This document shows, piece after piece, positions 58,001-61,741 of a DNA stretch of 64,000 nucleotides. A program made the translations under genes and the position numbers. This DNA comes from Tachypleus tridentatus (taxonomy: Eukaryota > Arthropoda > Merostomata > Xiphosura > Limulidae): assembly GCF_004210375.1 (NCBI RefSeq), contig NC_134833.1, positions 19,275,396 to 19,339,395 of the forward strand, written 5' to 3'. The stretch's first letter is position 1. Each line of letters begins with the position of its first letter. The notes under the pieces were generated by a model that saw only the letters and a list, made by a program, of their open reading frames with translations, was not told where the DNA came from and did not search any database.

Positions 58001-58769
58001 TTACTTGTATTACCTTAAATATTAGTTTTATGACACTTAATGATTTACAAAAGTGTGCGTGTGTGTTTCTATTATAGCAAAGCCACGCCTGGCTATCTGC
58101 GTAGTCTACCGAGGCTACAAAAGGTTTCACTTATTTAAAAGAAAAAATCGTAACAACAGTATTACTTGGTGCAACTACATTCTGTAATAAATGATGTAAT
58201 ATTTATTAATACATAAAATATTACTGTAATTTGTGTTGAGCCAAAATCTGTCATATAAATAATTTATCTACCTTTAACATTAAATAAAATCTTTTATCAT
58301 AAGCATATTTTAGGAGAGACATTCTATAATTGTTTTTAACAATAGAAAATGTAGAAATTATTACTGTACACCCAAACAGCACAAGGGAATGTCCACGGGC
58401 TTAAACGCGAGAACCCGGATTGTGATATTCGTATTGAACAGTGTTCAGATAACATGGCGTAACTTTATGTTTATTGAAAACATTACCTATTGTTTTATCA
58501 GTAACGCCAAAATATTTATAAGTTAATTTTTAAATATTGTTTTCATTCAGTTGATTTGATTTATATTTATTTGGAACTGGAAATATTCAAGGACACTGAT
58601 GTCTTTGGGGTCATCTCTACCTTGGCCTCGTGTTGCATCTCAGTTCTTCAAACATGGGAAACTGACAGCAGCGCCACTGTTGGCTTATTTCAGACCTTTA
58701 AAGGAATGGCTAATACAAGAAAACAGAAAATCAGGAGCTGCGGTTGGCTGGTTTCTTCAATTAGATTAG
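22037..58769 (+). CDS. Ance: Angiotensin-converting enzyme-like peptidyl-dipeptidase (peptidase M2), 11 exons
   Basis: A zinc metallopeptidase of family M2, expected to be secreted and to remove C-terminal dipeptides from peptides. I assembled it by eye from eleven exons with agreeing phases; the product is 606 residues, the usual size for single-domain Ance enzymes. Residues 1-21 or so form a signal peptide ([20 protein letters not shown]). Zinc ligands are H366 and H370 (HEMGH) and E394 (ALHEALGE, 24 residues after the second His, as in ACE); E367 is the catalytic base. Matches to ACE H353, K511, H513, Y520, R522, Y523 are H336, K494, H496, Y503, R505, Y506. Disulfide cysteines C335/C353 and C521/C535 are present; the ACE C152/C158 pair is absent. 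There is no C-terminal membrane segment. Oddities are the amplified acceptor before exon 2 and a GA donor after exon 6. Family is certain; orthology to a given Ance gene is not. Confidence 0.93.
22270..22539 (-). mobile_element. SINE-A with an inverted tail inside (foldback)
   Basis: Within the inverted copy, the stretch CGAGTAGCTTTGCGCGAAAT followed by TCAAAAACCAACAAAC is the SINE tail in + orientation, so two tails lie in opposite directions. The remaining body and head are inverted to CTGGCCATGCTGGGCC. Lies in intron 1 of the peptidase gene. Confidence 0.85.
22852..22987 (-). mobile_element. Old SINE-B copy
   Basis: GGTTATCTGTGCTCTGCCAA and ACCAGGTTTGTAGCGTTGCA match inverted SINE-B; the segment after 22935 (GCCCTTGTGTAGTTTTGTGA) is a + oriented tail, another small foldback. 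Confidence 0.6.
23066..23185 (+). mobile_element. Relic of SINE-A, 3' truncated
   Basis: AGCTCGAATCCCGTTATCG (B box) and CTCTTTCAGCCGAAGGGGCG with GTTATAATGTTACGG are in SINE-A order; the 3' half is gone. Confidence 0.7.
23464..23575 (-). mobile_element. SINE-B copy
   Basis: Inverted, moderately diverged: AAAGCCACACTATGACCTAT, CACTGATATCGAAACTCGAT and GTAAATCCGTAGACATTTTG. It lies 40 bp before the splice-site array. Confidence 0.75.
23617..23920 (+). repeat. Nine-copy tandem array of a complete 3' splice site
   Basis: Unit of 34 bp: TTGAACTTAACACTTG, then a pyrimidine tract, then CTTTCTTTTTACAG. Copies end at 23651, 23685, 23719, 23753, 23787, 23821, 23855, 23886 (a 31-bp copy) and 23920; the first has one extra base and two copies have TTTTC for TTGTC. 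Each unit holds a branch-site-like CTTAAC about 22 bp before an AG with a strong pyrimidine tract, and begins with the first 8 bases of exon 2 (TTGAACTT). The array is therefore an amplification of the exon 2 acceptor together with the exon edge. Confidence 0.96.
23921..24008 (+). CDS. Ance: M2 peptidase exon 2 (signal peptide)
   Basis: Acceptor CTTTTTACAG, donor GTAAGT, 88 bp, phases 0 and 1. It encodes residues 4-32: [20 protein letters not shown], then ARLQETFVD. The hydrophobic core followed by HAND is a plausible signal peptidase site. Only this last of nine acceptors opens the frame: the other eight shift it, or run into a TGA within the array. Confidence 0.82.
24272..24590 (+). mobile_element. 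SINE-A, 5' truncated, with a second tail
   Basis: Starts near the anticodon loop (GCAATCTGAAAGTTGCGAGT) and runs to GCGCGAAATTCGGAACAAAC; directly after it comes a second partial tail (CTCTGCTAAATTAGGAACAG to ACACGAAATTAAAAAAAAAT). Confidence 0.88.
24803..25057 (-). mobile_element. SINE-A, 5' truncated, with target-site duplication
   Basis: Inverted copy flanked by CCATGAAAGAA at 24792-24802 and 25058-25068. It ends at the tRNA anticodon region (GATTACGAGTCGCA), so it inserted already truncated at its 5' end, which is the expected result of incomplete target-primed reverse transcription. Confidence 0.93.
25069..25870. other. No feature recognised (intron 2)
   Basis: AT-rich intronic sequence. 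Two overlapping open frames near 25381-25825 have no recognisable motifs. Confidence 0.45.
25871..25946 (+). mobile_element. SINE-B fragment
   Basis: ACGTGGTTCGATTTCTGCGA and GTGGCCCATTGTGCATTTAA; only the 3' half survives. Confidence 0.6.
26066..26194 (-). mobile_element. Old SINE-A fragment
   Basis: Diverged inverted fragment: ATATCTGCGCTTGGTCGTCC, GAAGGCAGCTAGTCAACCCG and TTATAACGCACCCACA; no tRNA head. Confidence 0.75.
26590..26960 (+). other. GC-richer island with an 81-codon frame, unidentified
   Basis: Noticeably richer in G+C than its surroundings. It contains a hairpin (GTGCCTGAAGGAGGCAC near 26670) and an open frame at 26712-26957 with a hydrophobic segment ([20 protein letters not shown]) and a basic end ([17 protein letters not shown]). 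Base composition and the sharp edges suggest a transposable-element fragment, but I cannot name it. It lies in intron 2. Confidence 0.4.
27206..27478 (+). mobile_element. SINE-A copy
   Basis: Complete but with a diverged head (GACCAGCATAACCAGGCGGT, B box GGTTTCGAATATTCG); tail GCGCGAAATTCAAAACAAAT. In intron 2. Confidence 0.9.
27887..28386 (-). mobile_element. SINE-A copy split by another SINE-A
   Basis: Inverted host copy: 27887-28045 (body, with a short internal duplication of the TAGTCATCACC region) and 28326-28386 (head, GATTTGAACCCGCGGATTAC to CATGCTGGGCC). The insertion point is in the B-box region. The tail side is truncated. Confidence 0.9.
28046..28325 (-). mobile_element. SINE-A nested in SINE-A with target-site duplication
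   Basis: Full-length inverted copy flanked by an 11-bp repeat CGGGGATTTGA at 28035-28045 and 28326-28336. Its head is of the GTCGCTCGCCTTAACACG type while the host copy is the GAGTGCCTTAACCACG type, so two subfamilies are stacked and the former is younger here. Confidence 0.94.
28354..28490. repeat. 69-bp tandem duplication at a SINE end
   Basis: AGAGTGCCTTAACCACGTGG through TTTCTGAA occurs twice in succession, covering the SINE head and 36 bp of its flank. The copies look identical, so this is a recent slip. Confidence 0.95.
28738..29248. repeat. 29-bp AT-rich tandem array
   Basis: About 17 copies of a unit built on TTCAGACATATGATATTCAA plus TATTTTAAA; alternating versions carry AGCTTTAGAC in place of AAATTCAGAC. 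In intron 2. Confidence 0.93.
29277..29515 (-). mobile_element. Old SINE-A copy
   Basis: Strongly diverged inverted copy: TTTATCTGCACCAATCGTCT, GTGGGATTGATCGTACATTA and GGGTTCGCATCTACGATCC are in order. Confidence 0.72.
29588..29886 (+). mobile_element. SINE-A with a duplicated head
   Basis: Two successive 5' ends occur (CTCGGCATGGCTAGGTGGGT and CTGGCATGGCCAGGTGGGTA) before a single body and tail. Either a SINE inserted into the first bases of another, or the head was duplicated in tandem. Confidence 0.88.
30302..30574 (+). mobile_element. SINE-A, full length
   Basis: GGCCCGGCATGGCCAGATGG to TTTGCGCGACAACAAAG; imperfect flanking repeats AAAACTAAC and AAAATTAAC look like a target-site duplication. 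Confidence 0.93.
30721..30842 (+). mobile_element. Terminal fragment of a Penelope-like element
   Basis: GAAGATGACCTAAGAAGGTC, AGAACGTTGTTCTG, then TAGCCGTCTTTAGTATAATT and GGGTTTCTCGTAATCATGA. Same order as the piece at 18925 and the element end at 62165-62278. The stem GACC...GGTC is preserved while the following GAAA core is changed. Confidence 0.72.
31025..31289 (+). CDS. Ance: M2 peptidase exon 3
   Basis: Acceptor TCTCTCTACAG, donor GTAGTT, 265 bp, phases 1 and 2. Encodes residues 33-120. [17 protein letters not shown] aligns with the conserved VVWNEYAEANWNYNTNIT of ACE and carries two N-glycosylation sequons (N58, N62). The rest is the amphipathic lid-helix region, less conserved as in other M2 enzymes. 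A run of eleven G lies about 40 bp upstream of the acceptor. Confidence 0.92.
31461..31699 (+). mobile_element. SINE-A, 5' truncated
   Basis: Begins in the anticodon region (GAGACTAAGGGTCGCTGATT) and runs to TTTGCGCAAAATTAAAAAAA; in intron 3. Confidence 0.92.
31854..31958 (+). mobile_element. SINE-B, 5' truncated
   Basis: GCGGACTTACAACGCTAGAA, GGGTTTCGATACCCGTGG and TCGTGTAGCTTTGTGCTTAG; good match to the family, lacking the first bases. Confidence 0.85.
32464..32612. repeat. 32-bp tandem repeat, about 4.5 copies
   Basis: CGTAAGTTAATATTAGCGAG followed by TCATGTTATGGT, copies at 32465, 32497, 32529, 32561 and a partial last one; essentially identical, so young. Each copy contains CGTAAGT, a splice-donor-like word, inside intron 3. 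Confidence 0.95.
32861..33080 (-). mobile_element. SINE-B copy carrying a nested SINE-B
   Basis: The outer inverted copy (GCAAAGCCACACAGGGGGAT to CACACTGGGAGAC) ends where a second one inserted; its last 11 bases are the duplicated target. Confidence 0.85.
32971..33069 (-). mobile_element. Nested SINE-B with target-site duplication
   Basis: Inverted copy (GGGCTATCTGCTGAGTCCAC, GAATCGAACCCATGATTTTA) flanked by CTGGGAGACAG at 32960-32970 and 33070-33080. The right-hand duplicate leads straight into the minisatellite that follows. Confidence 0.92.
33071..35815. repeat. 62-bp dimeric minisatellite with higher-order structure
   Basis: About 2.7 kb of alternating 31-bp half-units: AAAGTTAACAATAGAGACAG + TTCTAAGGTGT, and AAAGCTAACAATGGAGACAG + TAATAAGATTC. 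Near 34370-34780 and 35020-35430 a longer block with rare variants (ATAGCGACAG, GCTAACTATGGAGACAG, ATAGAGGCAG) is repeated at an offset of about 650 bp. It fills the middle of intron 3. Confidence 0.96.
35816..37063. other. No feature recognised (intron 3)
   Basis: AT-rich unique-looking intron sequence; short - strand frames at 35817-36346 have no motif. Confidence 0.5.
37064..37180 (+). mobile_element. SINE-B copy
   Basis: CCCCGGTGACACAACGGTAT head, GGCTTTGATACTCGTGGTGG centre, CATTATGTAGCCTTGTACCT tail. About 260 bp before exon 4. Confidence 0.83.
37438..37667 (+). CDS. Ance: M2 peptidase exon 4
   Basis: Acceptor AAGATATGTCAG, donor GTAAGT, 230 bp, phases 2 and 1; residues 121-197 (S121 and G198 are split codons). 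[18 protein letters not shown] aligns with KYEDLLWAWEGWRDKAGR and the exon ends LNKAAVSNG like INQAARLNG in ACE. Two family features are missing: the C152-C158 disulfide (here [13 protein letters not shown]) and the first chloride-site arginine R186 (here T172). Confidence 0.92.
38091..38236 (+). mobile_element. SINE-A, 3' truncated
   Basis: Head GGGACCCGGCATGGCCGGGT, ends at TTCGTTGGTAAAAGG; the lower half is missing. Intron 4. Confidence 0.9.
38632..39690. repeat. 42-bp minisatellite, about 25 copies
   Basis: Unit GTGATTACGGTTAATAYATG + CCACGAGCCTATACCATGTN + NA. Two variable spots (ATACATG/ATATATG and GTAGAG/GTGCAG/GTATAG/GTACAG) change from copy to copy and recur in short runs, which suggests higher-order spread. 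Because 42 is divisible by 3 and the unit lacks stops in three of the six frames, frames of about 350-370 codons appear on both strands; I do not regard them as genes. Intron 4. Confidence 0.97.
39691..40167. other. End of intron 4, nothing recognised
   Basis: AT-rich. It ends in the exon 5 acceptor; a second AG (ATTTTAG|GTAATA, near 40139) upstream of it would be out of phase. Confidence 0.5.
40168..40359 (+). CDS. Ance: M2 peptidase exon 5
   Basis: Acceptor CTTTTAAAG, donor GTAAGA, 192 bp, phases 1 and 1; residues 198-261. [17 protein letters not shown] matches GYVDAGDSWRSMYETPS of [21 protein letters not shown] matches [26 protein letters not shown] matches PIPAHLLG. The second-chloride-site tyrosine Y224 is replaced by M210. 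Confidence 0.95.
40437..40536 (+). mobile_element. SINE-B copy
   Basis: CTGAAGGCTTACGACTTTAA, CGGTTTCGATACCCGTAGTG and TGTAACTTTGTGTTTAATAG; moderately diverged. Confidence 0.78.
40547..40826 (+). mobile_element. SINE-A, near-consensus with target-site duplication
   Basis: Flanked by ACCATGC at 40540-40546 and 40827-40833. The head is intact (CGACTCGTAATCTGAGGGTC, B box GGTTCGAATCCCGG) and the body is close to consensus, so this is a relatively young copy. Intron 5. Confidence 0.95.
41167..41252 (+). mobile_element. SINE-B, 5' truncated
   Basis: GAAGACTTATAACGCTGAAA, CGGGTTTCGATACACGTGGT and CATTGTGTACTTTTGTTCTT. Confidence 0.82.
41253..42070. other. Remainder of intron 5
   Basis: AT-rich. 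A short (CCA)n(CAA)n run lies at about 41921-41946. Near 41790-41850, CCACTTAGAAACCTACATAC and TGAGTAATAGAGGCAGATCA resemble a stretch at 48060-48170, an unclassified dispersed repeat. Confidence 0.45.
42071..42332 (+). CDS. Ance: M2 peptidase exon 6
   Basis: Acceptor TTTAAACCAG, 262 bp, phases 1 and 2; residues 263-348. DLWGETW matches the NMWAQTW block of ACE, so the substrate-binding Q281 is E267 here. [18 protein letters not shown] and [13 protein letters not shown] match DDFFTSLGL, FWNKSML and DGREVVCHASAWD; H336 equals H353. Phase and family alignment place the end after AG at 42332, where the intron would begin GAATGT instead of GT. Confidence 0.93.
42333..43036. other. Intron 6, no feature recognised
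   Basis: Short AT-rich intron apart from the SINE that follows. It begins GAATGTTTTC and ends TTTTACAG. Confidence 0.6.
43037..43151 (+). mobile_element. SINE-B, near full length
   Basis: CTCTCCGCTAGTACCGCGGT head, GGGGTTCGATTCCCCTCGGT centre and GGTGGCTTTGCTATAAGAAA tail; this is the TATAAG-tail subfamily. Confidence 0.9.
43422..43645 (+). CDS. Ance: M2 peptidase exon 7 (zinc site)
   Basis: Acceptor TTGTTTTACAG, donor GTATAT, 224 bp, phases 2 and 1; residues 349-423. [19 protein letters not shown] carries the HExxH zinc motif (H366, E367, H370); [15 protein letters not shown] supplies the third ligand E394. The spacing of 24 residues between H370 and E394 equals that of human ACE. C353 pairs with C335 by analogy. 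One sequon NIS (N413). Confidence 0.97.
43747..44024 (-). mobile_element. SINE-A, full length
   Basis: Inverted copy in intron 7 from TGAGTTTCGCGCAAGGTTAC to CTGGCCATGCCAGGCC, moderately diverged. Confidence 0.93.
44414..44516. repeat. 23-bp tandem repeat, about 4.5 copies
   Basis: GAGGGGTATTTAATTGTTTT + TCT with G/A and T/C variants; intron 7. Confidence 0.95.
44517..45390 (+). other. Unidentified open stretch interrupted by a SINE
   Basis: An open frame (44516-44755) reads [20 protein letters not shown] and later [20 protein letters not shown]; its composition is more protein-like than that of neighbouring intron sequence. A SINE-A sits in it at 44744-44998. The sequence beyond the SINE is also less AT-rich. 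I cannot name the family; an old retrotransposed or transposable-element fragment in intron 7 is the most likely origin. Confidence 0.35.
44744..44998 (+). mobile_element. SINE-A with target-site duplication
   Basis: Diverged head (GGCCCGGCATGACCAGTTGT) with a deletion at the anticodon region; flanked by ACTATTAA at 44732-44739 and 44999-45006. Confidence 0.88.
45440..45958 (+). repeat. Three tandem copies of a SINE-A body segment (169 bp)
   Basis: The SINE part from AAACATGCTCGCCCTTTCAG to AACAGCTAGCGCAGCCTCGT is repeated at a 169-bp period (CCATTGGAG at 45472, 45641 and 45810). Shared private changes such as CCATTGGAGCG and GAGTTAGTGGTGGG show tandem duplication, not independent insertions. 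Only the last copy continues into the tail. Intron 7. Confidence 0.95.
46300..46574 (-). mobile_element. SINE-A, full length with perfect 12-bp target-site duplication
   Basis: Flanked by TAATTAATTAAT at 46288-46299 and 46575-46586. It defines the full element as about 275 bp, head type ACGCCTTAACACGCTTGGCC (inverted). Close to consensus, so a recent insertion; 206 bp before exon 8. Confidence 0.97.
46781..46925 (+). CDS. Ance: M2 peptidase exon 8
   Basis: Acceptor CTCTCTTTCAG, donor GTTGAG, 145 bp, phases 1 and 2; residues 424-471. [20 protein letters not shown] matches DKIAFIPFSYLVDQWRWRV of ACE. The WWWKLR end keeps the residues equivalent to chloride ligands W485 and R489 (R472, split codon). 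Confidence 0.95.
47269..47389 (-). mobile_element. SINE-B with target-site duplication
   Basis: Inverted, 121 bp, flanked by TTAGGAGTAA at 47259-47268 and 47390-47399; TATAAG-tail subfamily (TTTTCTTATAGCAAAGCCAC). Intron 8. Confidence 0.94.
47409..47695 (+). mobile_element. SINE-A with target-site duplication
   Basis: Near-consensus, CGTGTTAAGGCGTGCGACTC head type, with a (CAAA)n tail; flanked by AAAGTACA at 47401-47408 and 47696-47703. It inserted 2 bp beyond the duplication of the preceding SINE-B. Confidence 0.96.
47704..48290. other. Intron 8, unclassified dispersed repeat
   Basis: Around 48060-48180 CACTTAGATTTGACCTCACA and GTGAGTATCCTAGGCAGATC resemble sequences near 41790-41850 and, more weakly, 18225-18270. 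Otherwise nothing recognised. Confidence 0.4.
48291..48404 (+). mobile_element. SINE-B copy
   Basis: CCCCCAGCGACACAGCAGAC, GGTTTAGATACCCGTGGTGA and GTAGCTTTGTGCTTAATTAC with a CAA-rich tail; 210 bp before exon 9. Confidence 0.87.
48614..48712 (+). CDS. Ance: M2 peptidase exon 9
   Basis: Acceptor TTCTCTGTTTAG, donor GTGAGC, 99 bp, phases 2 and 2; residues 472-504. [17 protein letters not shown] matches DFDPGAKFHIPSSVPYI of ACE. K494, H496 and Y503 correspond to K511, H513 and Y520, which bind substrate. Confidence 0.96.
49043..49130. repeat. 31-bp tandem repeat, three copies
   Basis: ACTTGGAGCCAATACGTTAC + AAAGTGTGTTC at 49043, 49074 and 49105; intron 9. Confidence 0.94.
49500..50745. repeat. 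60-bp minisatellite, about 21 copies
   Basis: Unit contains CATTACAATCCAGTAGAATG, ACAACATTGTGTTAAAGAAA and TCACCGTGTTTCTGTACTTA. Left copies mix two versions (CACTACAATAACAACATTAT with AAAAACCACCATG, versus CAGTAGAATGACAACATTGT); central copies (about 50250-50530) share AATCAACGTGTCTCTGTTCT, a local expansion. Intron 9. Confidence 0.95.
50897..51150. repeat. 34-bp tandem repeat, about 7.5 copies
   Basis: CATAATGTTTCAATACATAC + AAAGCTTCAGTATT with CTTCAG/CTCCAG and CAATACA/CCATGCA variants; intron 9. Confidence 0.94.
51749..51877 (+). CDS. Ance: M2 peptidase exon 10
   Basis: Acceptor TTATGTCTAG, donor GTAAGC, 129 bp, phases 2 and 2; residues 505-547. [17 protein letters not shown] matches RYFVSFIIQFQFHEALC; the split codon R505 (R522, chloride) and Y506 (Y523, catalytic) are kept. 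C521 and C535 match the C538-C550 disulfide; a second adjacent cysteine (HRCC) is unusual. Confidence 0.95.
52093..54685. repeat. 28-bp minisatellite, about 92 copies
   Basis: Unit ACTCAAACTGTTGTTATTAT + GCTACATT. Variants include CTCTTG, CTATTG, TTGTGATT and GCTGCATT, and rare marks such as GCTCCAAACTG (53134, 54201) and ATGTTACATT (52985, 54052) recur at an offset of about 1,067 bp, so a long block was duplicated. All + strand frames are open because the unit has no stop; frames up to 438 codons result, which I do not regard as genes. Intron 10. Confidence 0.97.
55085..55232 (-). mobile_element. SINE-A, 3' truncated
   Basis: Inverted: ACTCTTTTACCAACGAATCG to CTTGGCCATGCCGAGACCC. It stands just downstream (on the - strand) of the tRNA-like copy at 55246-55317. 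Confidence 0.92.
55246..55317 (-). pseudogene. Initiator tRNA-Met (CAT) pseudogene
   Basis: Read on the - strand, 72 nt align end to end without gaps to the eukaryotic initiator tRNA-Met: AGAAGAGTGGCGTAGTGGGA, GCGTGCTGGGACCATAAACC, AGAGGTGCTTGGATCAAAAT, TACGCTCTGCTA. The anticodon CAT, the AxCxxATAA-like loop, and the acceptor arms AGAAGAG/CTCTGCT fit, with one acceptor mismatch and one anticodon-stem mismatch; the T arm is badly decayed. TTTT, a polymerase III terminator, follows 5 nt downstream. Lies antisense in intron 10. Function is unlikely but not excluded. Confidence 0.75.
55742..56026 (+). mobile_element. SINE-A, full length
   Basis: GGGCCCGGCATGGTCAGGCG to GCGCGAAATTAAAAAACAAA; B box altered to GTTTTAAATCC, so polymerase III activity is doubtful. 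Intron 10. Confidence 0.94.
56308..56579 (-). mobile_element. SINE-A, full length
   Basis: Inverted copy from TGTTTGTTTGTTTTATATCG to GTGACCATGCCGCGC; intron 10. Confidence 0.94.
56976..57499. repeat. 131-bp tandem repeat, four copies
   Basis: ATTACAATCCCTGGATTATA starts copies at 56981, 57112, 57243 and 57374; only one or two bases differ between copies. Each contains an 8-9 bp palindrome-like GGATTATAATCC. Very recent amplification in intron 10. Confidence 0.97.
57600..57705 (+). mobile_element. Old SINE-B copy
   Basis: CTCAATTTCGTTTCCTGCGG and ATAGCCCATCGTGTTGCCTT; head decayed. Confidence 0.65.
57724..57837 (-). mobile_element. SINE-B copy
   Basis: Inverted: TATTTTAGAACAAAGGCACA, AAATCGAAAACCCTAATTTT and CCATACCACCACTGGGGGAC. 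It faces the preceding copy tail to tail. Confidence 0.8.
57869..58039. repeat. 41-bp tandem repeat, four copies
   Basis: ACACTTATTTTACTTGTATT + ACCTTATACGATAGTTTTAT + G, four diverged copies; intron 10. Confidence 0.92.
58056..58116 (-). mobile_element. SINE-B tail fragment
   Basis: TTTCTATTATAGCAAAGCCA and CTGGCTATCTGCGTAGTCTA; truncated before the B box. Confidence 0.7.
58592..58769 (+). CDS. Ance: M2 peptidase exon 11 (terminal)
   Basis: Acceptor GAAATATTCAAG, 178 bp to TAG, entering in phase 2; residues 548-606. [38 protein letters not shown] and [11 protein letters not shown] match [36 protein letters not shown] and GEKLGWPQYNW of ACE. The protein stops at the domain end with no stalk or membrane anchor, as in secreted insect Ance. 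The acceptor has a weak pyrimidine tract. A different open frame of 108 codons across this exon is a shadow. Confidence 0.95.
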
Positions 58770-59170
58770 CACGTGCTTCTACGTATGCTTCGAGGAGAAG
58801 TATATTATATAAACAAGCAAAGGTTAAATCTACTTTGAGACAAAGTCGTAACTTGTTTGGAAAAATTAGGCTTAATATATAAATTCAGCTTTTAAAGTGT
58901 ATGTCATTTTAGTTTTGGACACTATTATTTTTAAAGATTATTAGATTAACATTTATTTAGCTAATTCTATAAGCATTGATGGTTAAAATGTACTTTTGTT
59001 TAATTCAGAAAGGTTATGAATTTTAACTGTCTGTGTGATAGAAAAATGTAAAACGAAAACATTTCAAATTTTATGATGACTGCATTGGTTTTTTTTTGTT
59101 TCGTAAGTTATTTGATTTTGTATTAACATTGTGAAAATAAATAAGTTGCGTTAGAGAGTGAATAAAAATA
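58770..59170 (+). terminator. 3' UTR with poly(A) signals
   Basis: AT-rich sequence after the stop; AATAAA occurs at 59136-59141 and 59161-59166, the first plausible polyadenylation signals for the peptidase transcript. Confidence 0.6.
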
Positions 59171-59437
59171 TCTCAGCATGAAAAAGTTGTAACAATTTGT
59201 TATGTGTGAAAACAAAAATACAAACAGAGTGTATTTAGTAAATACTTTGAATATATTATTATTATACCAGTTTTGTTTTACCCAAAATCATGCCTCACGT
59301 TGCACAAACAAATCCCCCCAAAAAAACAGCGCCTTAGCTAACTAAAGAATGAATATGCGTTATAAAATTATTATTAATGTTATAGGTGCAGCTGTCAATT
59401 TGGCCACCAATTTTGATTTCATACCTTTAACTTGCAC

Positions 59438-59529
59438 GTGGCCCGACATGGCCAGGTGGTTAAGGCCCTCGACTCGTAATCTGAAGGTCACGAGTTCGAA
59501 TCCTTATCACACCAAACGTGCTCGCCCTT
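59438..59529 (+). mobile_element. SINE-A head only
   Basis: Intact tRNA head (TGGCCCGACATGGCCAGGTG, B box AGTTCGAATCC) cut off at GTGCTCGCCCTTA. Confidence 0.9.
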
Positions 59530-59666
59530 ATAGTGAATAGTGAAAGTCGATAGTGAAGAAGACGACCGAAAGTCATGTTGGATGATTGCTAATAGTCGTT
59601 GTTAAGTGACCATCGTAGGTAAGAACCTCTCGAAGAAAAACGAACAAGCTGTACAGCATTGAAAGT

Positions 59667-59886
59667 TTGTTTGTTTGTTTCGAAATTTCGCGCAAAGCTA
59701 CACGAAAGCTATCTGCGCTAGCCGTCCCTAATTTAGCAGTGTAAGACTAAAGAGAAGGCAGCTAGTCACCATCCCACCCACCGCTAACTCTTGGGCTACT
59801 CTTTCACCAACGAATAGTGGGATTGACCGACACATTATAACGCCCCCACGGCTGAAAGGACGAGCATGTTTGGTGTGATTGGGATG
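59667..59886 (-). mobile_element. SINE-A, 5' truncated, with target-site duplication
   Basis: Inverted copy lacking the tRNA head; flanked by TTGAAAGT at 59659-59666 and 59887-59894, so it inserted truncated. Confidence 0.93.
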
Positions 59887-59894
59887 TTGAAAGT

Positions 59895-61012
59895 AACAAA
59901 TTATGTATTCAAAGAAAGGTTATGATCAAAACTCCAACCATTTCTCTTCCTTTAACGTTAGTTTTCTTAGTTTTAGTTCTAAAGTCACATAAAGGGCACT
60001 TTGAGAAAAGAGAATGAATTGAACTATTGTTAAAAGTTCTCATCGTGAATCGGAGCTAGTTTTATGTACGGAATGAGACTTGAGAAGTTACAGTTTTATT
60101 TAATATTCAACGAAGAAAACACAAATGTGGTAGTATTAATATGTACATGTTTTTCTCTATTGTTTATTTATTACATTGTCGTTGAAACTTTCTAAAATGA
60201 AGAGGAACCGCCTGTTGTGGAGATGAAAATGTGGAGGACAACGTTTCGTCTTGAAAGGTTGCTCATGAATACTCTGCCTAAACAATGTATCAAATAATAC
60301 GATCAGGTTATTTTTAACAGGAGAAAACGTGACAGAAGTAATATATATAGGTGCATATTATATGCTTAAAAATCTACGGGCAAGCACAACATTTTTATTA
60401 ACAGCAGTTTAAAAGTAAAAATTGTTTCTCGTCTTCAGTATTTGTAAATTAGTATTATTTCTACTAGGGTGAGCTCGAGCATCGTGTAACAAACGTTTTT
60501 TTTTTTTTAAATTGTACTATTTTGTACTTGAGTGCATAAACTTTATAAAATGCGTATCTGAAGTAGTGAAAACAGTTAAGTGACCTGTCTAAACGACTCA
60601 TGAGGTTAGGTGCAAAGTGTTCTGAATAAATCTAATGGCCGTGTGGGGCGTCGCAATAACTGTGAGGTTAGATCTATATTGGTTAAATCTATCTTACAAC
60701 TAGTGATACCCACTAAACACCGCTGGTACAAACGACTTTTTGAGTCGAAAGGTCGTATCAAAAATGACAAATTGATCGTCTTACGCAGTGAGAGACACGA
60801 GATCTAGAAACTCTTTCAAAGCCTGGTTGTCTGGGGTAAGTGCTAAAATTCAACAGGATGATGTCATCAGTACTATAAACAAATGAATAAATTCCCACTA
60901 AACACCTTAATACATAAACACTGCTCTTTGAAATGAGGCTCTGAAGGATCGCTGACCTATTCCCCAAACATATTTAACCTTTCGCAATGTGTGGTGCAAT
61001 TCACCTCTTAAC
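59895..61012. other. No feature recognised
   Basis: Unique-looking sequence downstream of the peptidase gene; short frames only. Confidence 0.45.
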
Positions 61013-61297
61013 CTTGGCCTGCTATGGTCAAGCGCGTTAAGGCGTGCGACTCGTGATCTGAGGGTCGCGGGTTCGCATCCCCGTCGCGCCAAACATGCTC
61101 GCCCTTTCAGCCGTGGGGGCAATATAATGTGACGGTCAGTCCAACTATTCTTTGGTAAAAGAGTAGCCCAAGAGTTGGCGGTGGGTGGTGATGACTAGCT
61201 GCCTTCCCTCTAGTCTTACACTGCTAAATTAGGGACGGCTAGCACTGATAGTCCTCGAGTAGTTTTGTGCAAAATTCAAAAACAAATAAACAAAGCT
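61013..61297 (+). mobile_element. SINE-A, full length
   Basis: CGCGTTAAGGCGTGCGACTC head subfamily with GGTTCGCATCCCCGTCGCGC; tail AAAATTCAAAAACAAATAAA. Confidence 0.95.
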
Positions 61298-61741
61298 TTG
61301 ACCGAAATTCCAATAACAAACAAACACATTTAAAATACAGCGTGCCTATGACTGAACTATAGAGATTTAAGCGTCCCATGTGATTGGAAATGAGTTATAG
61401 AGAGTATTTGTATTATATTTACTAAATACCGCGCTATTCATTTTCAAACTAAACACAGAAATTTAATAAAAGACTCACCTCTTTCATAAAACTAATAGAT
61501 ACTTGAAAGGGCAAATGACAAAATTAATAATGATTTAGAAGCTATTTCCTACAATTATTCATCTTAAGATACACAGAGTGAGTTAATATATAGTTCATTC
61601 TTTAAAAGCATAATTCTATTTTACAAAAAGAGGTCTCATTACATTAATTAAACTTAATTACTCAAGGGAAAAGAATCTAGATAATTTAAAGTGAATCTTT
61701 AAACTAACGGATAAATAAAAGCTTATGTTTGTGTTGAAAAT
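61298..61741. other. No feature recognised
   Basis: AT-rich spacer between two SINEs. Confidence 0.5.

Noticed and set aside
58556-58882. 108-codon frame overlapping the last exon
   Set aside because: It is a shadow frame; the peptidase frame at 58592-58769 matches the family and fits the splice phase.
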